DNA from: Actinomycetota bacterium
GTDB taxonomy: Bacteria > Actinomycetota > Thermoleophilia > Gaiellales > Gaiellaceae
Direction of reading: 5' to 3'
Assembly (NCBI GenBank): GCA_003162235.1
Contig: PMMN01000048.1
Location: 84,180 to 90,612 of the forward strand
Length of the DNA stretch: 6,433 bases
Shown: positions 3,340 to 6,433 of the stretch, piece after piece
Layout of the letters: every line of letters begins with the position of its first letter
Position numbering within the stretch: position 1 is the first letter of the stretch
Program-made: the position numbers and the translations under genes
Notes under the pieces: generated by a model
The model's input: the letters and a program-made list of their open reading frames with translations, nothing else
Told to the model about the DNA's origin: nothing
Database searches by the model: none

Positions 3340-5925
3340 TCAGAGGGGCTGCGCAGTCGGCGCCAGGTCGTGCTCGCTCTCGAGGGCGGGAGCGGCGTTC
3401 TTCTTCTCCGGTTCCACAGTGCTCTCCGCTTTGGCACCGGCTGCGGGCTCGCTCTCGGCTACGACCGGCGCGCCGTTCTCGTCCGTAGGCGCTACCTCCT
3501 CGACCGCTTTCTCTTGGCCTCCGGCCTTCGCTTGTTGCGCTGCGCCAGGACGCCGCTTACGACGGCGCCTTCGCCTATTCGACTGAAGCTTCGGCGCCGG
3601 CAGGTTCTCGGCCAGAGCGGCCGCGATCTCGCTCACGCTCGCCAACTGCTCGCGGGCGGCCTCGATCAGCTGATTGGCGCGCGGCGTGTAGCCCTCGGCG
3701 GAAGCGAGCAGCGCAGTGCCGACGTGCAGCGGTTGCTCGCGGGCGGAGTTGACGAGCCGGGCGACGTTCTCCTCGTGGCGGCGGCCGCGGGAGTTGGCCA
3801 CGGCGCCGAGCAGGCGCTTGGCATCGGGGAAGTCGGCGCTGGCCTTGCGATCCTGGGCCTTGCGGCTGGCGCGCGCGAGTCGCCAGAGCCAGCGGATGAG
3901 GATCTGGTCAGGCGCGTTCGCTTTACCCTCGGCCAGTGCCCGCAGAAGTACGCGGATCCCTTGCAGACGCTCCTTCTCCCAGGTTGGCGCCTGAGTGACG
4001 AGCGTGACCAGGTCGTCGTAGTCGGCTCGCTCGACGGGAGTGCCGACGCGATCGACCAGAGCCATCAAACGCAACCTGCGGTTCGAGTTCTCGGCCGCGC
4101 AGGTGAAAAGGAACTGCTCCAAGGCGATCTTGCTGGTGTTGCTCTCGACCAGTTTGCGAACGAACTCGGCTCTTTCCTCGTAACGGATGCTGCGCCCAGC
4201 GATCATCGCCCAGTAGCGTTGCTCGTCGGAGTCCAGGTACTTCGGGTCGACTCGCTGCCACTCGCGCCCGATCACGGCCAGTCGCCGTCGCACCTCGGGC
4301 GTAACCGGCACCAACCAGGCGGCCGGAGCGAGGCGTCTGCGAGCCCGGCGCTGCATTCTTCGTCTCGGCGCCGGCGTCACCCGGGCGCCCTCTCGGTAAA
4401 AGTCGGCGTCGAGCAGTGAGTGGAGCGAGATTACTTTCTCGCTGTGCGTGGCCGACTTAGGAACGAAGTCGACGACGATGCCGGCCTCCTTGCGCGGATG
4501 GGTGCGCATGATGCGCCCGATTCGCTGCTGGTAGACGCGTCGGGAGGCGGTCGGGGCCAGGTGCATGCAGACGGTGGCGCGCGGCGAGTTCCATCCCTCG
4601 GCCAAGAGCATCGCGTTGATCAGGACGTTGATCTCGCCGCGTTCGTAGGCCGCCAGCGTCTCGGCGAGCTTCACCGGTGGGGTGCGACCGCTGACCGCCT
4701 CGGCCTTGATCCCGGCGGCGCGAAACTCCTGAGCCAGGTTGTAGGCGTGGTCGACACCGGCCGCGTAAACGATCCCGGGCGTGTCATCGAAGCGATCGCG
4801 GTAGAGACTGGCCGCCGCCTGATTGAGAGCCGTGTGGTCGAGCACCTGAGCCAGGGCCCGCTCGTCGAAGTCGCCGCCAACGATGGGAACGGAGTGGATC
4901 GCCGCCACCGGCGGTACGCGCAGGCAGCGAAGCGGCGCGATCAGCCCGCGTCGGGCAGCATCCTGCAGCGGTAGATCGTCGACCGAGGCGGGGAAGACGT
5001 CCGAGACCTGCTTGGCGATCAGTTGCTCGGTAGCGGTCATGCCGATGAAGATCGGGTCGGGAAAGCCTCGAATGGCGGCGCTTGTTTTCTCGCCCAGAGC
5101 CGTGTGCGCTTCGTCGCAGATCACCAGCTGGTAGGCGCTCGGCTCGACCTCGCTGTAGTGACGGGCGAACCAGGCGTAGGTCTGGATCGTGATCGGGGCG
5201 TACTTGCGAACGCGGTGGCCGCGCAGAATCACGTCGGTCAGGCGCTTGGCGTAGCCGGTCTCGGTGAGGTCGTGGCGGAACTGGTTCACGAGCAGACGCC
5301 GGTGAGTGAGGATGAGCACGCCGATCGTCCTGGCTGCCTCGACGAATCCCGCCGCCGCGACCGTCTTGCCCGACGCGGTTGGATGGCGGAAACGGAAACG
5401 CCTGACTGCGCCCGGATCCTGTTCGGGCGTCAGCTCCGCAAGCTCCTCTTCCTCTTCCTCTTCCACGGGAGGCGCGGCGAAACCGTTGTCTTCCTCTTCC
5501 TCCTCGGTCTCGATATCGACCTCCTCGGGGAGATGGCCGTTGGCGAACGCCGCCTCGACCTGGCGCTGGGTGGCGGCGATCAGCTCGGTGAGCATTCCGG
5601 CGAGCGCGTCGACCTGGTGTCGCCGGAGCTCCAGACCCGAGGCCAAGTGCGGCGGTTTCTCCGAGAGCACGCGCTCCAGGCCGAGCATCAGCGCATAGCG
5701 CACCTTCCATTCCGGCGAGGGCTCCGAGCGCCCATTCTCGATCTCCGAGATCGCGTCGTCGAGTGCCCGTTTGCGCGCCGTTCCGGGCGCCATCGCCGGA
5801 GCGGGATCTTCGCCCTCGCGCAGGAAGGCTTCGCCGGCCCAGGTTTCAACCAGCCGGGCCTTGGCGACGAGATCGTCGCCGGGAGAATCGAGCGATGTCG
5901 GAAGTTGACCTGTCGTCTCTGGCAT
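3340..5925 (-). CDS. SF2 DEAH-box helicase with acidic insert and basic C-terminal tail
   Basis: This 861-residue protein is an ATP-dependent superfamily 2 nucleic-acid helicase or translocase. All core motifs are intact: LRRHQ (100-104) upstream, motif I PTASGKT (182-188), motif II DEAH (271-274), motif III TAT (297-299), motif V around LLAEGWNSPRATVC (440-453) and motif VI QQRIGRIMR (466-474). Between LRRHQ and motif I lies a Glu-rich insert (about 134-165, two runs of five to seven Glu) that SF2 helicases usually lack. After the helicase core, residues about 490-780 are mostly helical and match no domain I can name. A polybasic run (783-792) and an Ala/Glu/Pro low-complexity tail (793-861) finish the protein. 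No nuclease or methylase motif is visible in it or beside it, so a restriction or defence role is not supported; DNA repair or RNA metabolism are alternatives. ATG 5925 is the only plausible upstream start, since the frame is closed at 5959-5961 and no other start codon lies between. It has no clear ribosome binding site. The gene is probably cytoplasmic and expressed alone. Confidence 0.88.
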   Translation of the reverse strand: MPETTGQLPTSLDSPGDDLVAKARLVETWAGEAFLREGEDPAPAMAPGTARKRALDDAISEIENGRSEPSPEWKVRYALMLGLERVLSEKPPHLASGLELRRHQVDALAGMLTELIAATQRQVEAAFANGHLPEEVDIETEEEEEDNGFAAPPVEEEEEEELAELTPEQDPGAVRRFRFRHPTASGKTVAAAGFVEAARTIGVLILTHRRLLVNQFRHDLTETGYAKRLTDVILRGHRVRKYAPITIQTYAWFARHYSEVEPSAYQLVICDEAHTALGEKTSAAIRGFPDPIFIGMTATEQLIAKQVSDVFPASVDDLPLQDAARRGLIAPLRCLRVPPVAAIHSVPIVGGDFDERALAQVLDHTALNQAAASLYRDRFDDTPGIVYAAGVDHAYNLAQEFRAAGIKAEAVSGRTPPVKLAETLAAYERGEINVLINAMLLAEGWNSPRATVCMHLAPTASRRVYQQRIGRIMRTHPRKEAGIVVDFVPKSATHSEKVISLHSLLDADFYREGARVTPAPRRRMQRRARRRLAPAAWLVPVTPEVRRRLAVIGREWQRVDPKYLDSDEQRYWAMIAGRSIRYEERAEFVRKLVESNTSKIALEQFLFTCAAENSNRRLRLMALVDRVGTPVERADYDDLVTLVTQAPTWEKERLQGIRVLLRALAEGKANAPDQILIRWLWRLARASRKAQDRKASADFPDAKRLLGAVANSRGRRHEENVARLVNSAREQPLHVGTALLASAEGYTPRANQLIEAAREQLASVSEIAAALAENLPAPKLQSNRRRRRRKRRPGAAQQAKAGGQEKAVEEVAPTDENGAPVVAESEPAAGAKAESTVEPEKKNAAPALESEHDLAPTAQPL

Positions 5926-5979
5926 GGGAGGGCGGCATGCGTTGCCGCGCCGTGTCCATCAGGAAAAGACGGGCCGACG

Positions 5980-6042
5980 CTCAGGGAATTTCTGAGTAAG
6001 AGCGCGGCTAGCCGGAAGAATAGCTAAAAGAGCCGGATCCGG
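5980..6042 (-). promoter_or_regulatory. Dyads and weak promoter upstream of the helicase gene
   Basis: Three short dyads lie in the 205-bp gap before the helicase: CTCAG/CTGAG (5980-5984 and 5992-5996), the perfect palindrome CGGCTAGCCG (6005-6014) and the perfect palindrome CCGGATCCGG (6033-6042). On the minus strand a TATTCT -10-like hexamer (6022-6017) sits between the two palindromes and would start transcription near 6010, inside the first palindrome. No -35 match is seen. The arrangement could be an operator over a promoter, but palindromes of this size also occur by chance in GC-rich DNA. I see no gene in 5926-6130. Confidence 0.27.
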
Positions 6043-6130
6043 GGCCAGAAACGCGCGAGAGCGCCGGTTAGGCGATGAGAGGCAAGCCCCCCCGTCGGCC
6101 CCTCGTCCTCGTGGGAATGTGTGGCGTTAC

Positions 6131-6433
6131 CTATTCCTGGGTCGCCGGAGGATGCACGAAGACCGAGACCACGACGGGCTCGGCTTCGGTGTTGTGCTCG
6201 TCCTGCGCCTGGGCGATCGCGGTCTCGATCAGGCTCACGAGGCGCTCAGGGTTGATGCGGACGGTGTCGTTGAGCGAGCGGAAGCGCCCGGCCTGCGAAT
6301 ACTTGGCAAGTCCGCGCTGTACCTCCTCGAGCATGGCCGAGTGCACATCGCTCAACACACCTGCCGAGAGCAGCTCGGGCGCGACGGTGATGTGTTTGGC
6401 GACCGCCTGATACGGCTTCTCGCGGCGTCCGCC
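6131..6433 (-). CDS. Unidentified protein, C-terminal 100 residues (partial at window edge)
   Basis: The minus-strand frame is open from the right edge of the window (6433) to TAG at 6131-6133, giving the last 100 residues of a protein whose start lies outside. It begins GGRREKPYQAVAKHITVAPE, continues through a helical middle (SAMLEEVQRGLAKYSQAGRF, then SLIETAIAQAQDEHN) and ends with a strand-like VVVSVFVHPP and the short tail ATQE. Codon use matches the neighbouring genes. A GTG at 6358 could serve as an internal start, but coding-like sequence continues upstream of it (KPYQAVAKHITVAPELLSAG), so I treat the gene as running off the window. No family is recognised, and no signal peptide or membrane segment is visible in this part. 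The gene is co-directional with the helicase, 205 bp upstream of it, so an operon is possible but not compelling. Confidence 0.72.
   Translation of the reverse strand, partial: GGRREKPYQAVAKHITVAPELLSAGVLSDVHSAMLEEVQRGLAKYSQAGRFRSLNDTVRINPERLVSLIETAIAQAQDEHNTEAEPVVVSVFVHPPATQE

Noticed and set aside
3370..4419. 349-codon plus-strand frame opposite the helicase gene
   Set aside because: It is an antisense shadow: the minus strand carries all SF2 motifs in order, while this frame is Arg/Gly/Leu-rich without any motif. Such shadows are expected opposite GC-rich genes.
3340..5925. Helicase as part of a type III restriction or antiphage system
   Set aside because: The core resembles such helicases in general motifs, but no nuclease, methyltransferase or other defence gene is present in the window.
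5023..6027. 334-codon plus-strand frame opposite the helicase N-terminus
   Set aside because: Antisense shadow of the motif I-II region, with no ribosome binding site or recognisable domain.
6062..6074. CGCC-GGTTA-GGCG hairpin after the edge gene
   Set aside because: A 4-bp stem without a U-tract is too weak to call a terminator.
1..6433. CRISPR array, tRNA, rRNA, insertion sequence or integrase site
   Set aside because: I found no regularly spaced repeats, no cloverleaf-like segments, no rRNA-like stretch, no transposase motifs and no terminal inverted repeats.

Overview
This is a GC-rich window whose coding frames prefer G or C at third positions (CTC, TCG, GAG, GCG). The gene set is a PAC2-family protein, a long XRE-TPR regulator and an SF2 helicase with an acidic insert. 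The style suggests Actinomycetota, possibly a Thermoleophilia-like lineage. That is inference from codon style and gene families; no marker gene fixes the taxon.

Layout. Positions 1-42 may be the last codons of an upstream plus-strand gene, followed by a TTCG-loop hairpin (100-117). Positions 157-413 hold a self-contained minus-strand transcription unit: a near-consensus sigma-70 promoter (two -35-like copies and a TATAGT -10), about 210 nt of structured and apparently non-coding RNA, and an intrinsic terminator with a U-tract. Positions 415-611 form the divergent control region between this RNA and the next gene and contain two similar inverted repeats. Positions 612-2148 are a two-gene plus-strand operon: an XRE helix-turn-helix protein with about nine TPR repeats, then after 16 nt a very strong ribosome binding site and a 54-residue peptide with a signal sequence. 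Hairpins follow at 2165-2193 and 2223-2242.

A PAC2-family gene (2386-3285, plus) looks leaderless and carries a palindrome over its putative -10. It converges, across a short hairpin, on a large minus-strand DEAH helicase (3340-5925). The helicase has an acidic insert just before motif I and a polybasic, low-complexity tail. At the right edge is the C-terminal 100 residues of a minus-strand protein I do not recognise (6131-6433).

How the genes may work together. The most interesting unit is 612-2148. An HTH-TPR receptor immediately followed by a tiny exported peptide is the layout of Firmicutes RRNPP quorum-sensing systems (Rap/Phr, NprR/NprX, PlcR/PapR). Here it occurs in an apparently actinobacterial setting, next to a divergent candidate small RNA. 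The peptide-sensing role is inference. The helicase, the PAC2 protein and the edge gene look like ordinary chromosomal genes with no visible link to it.
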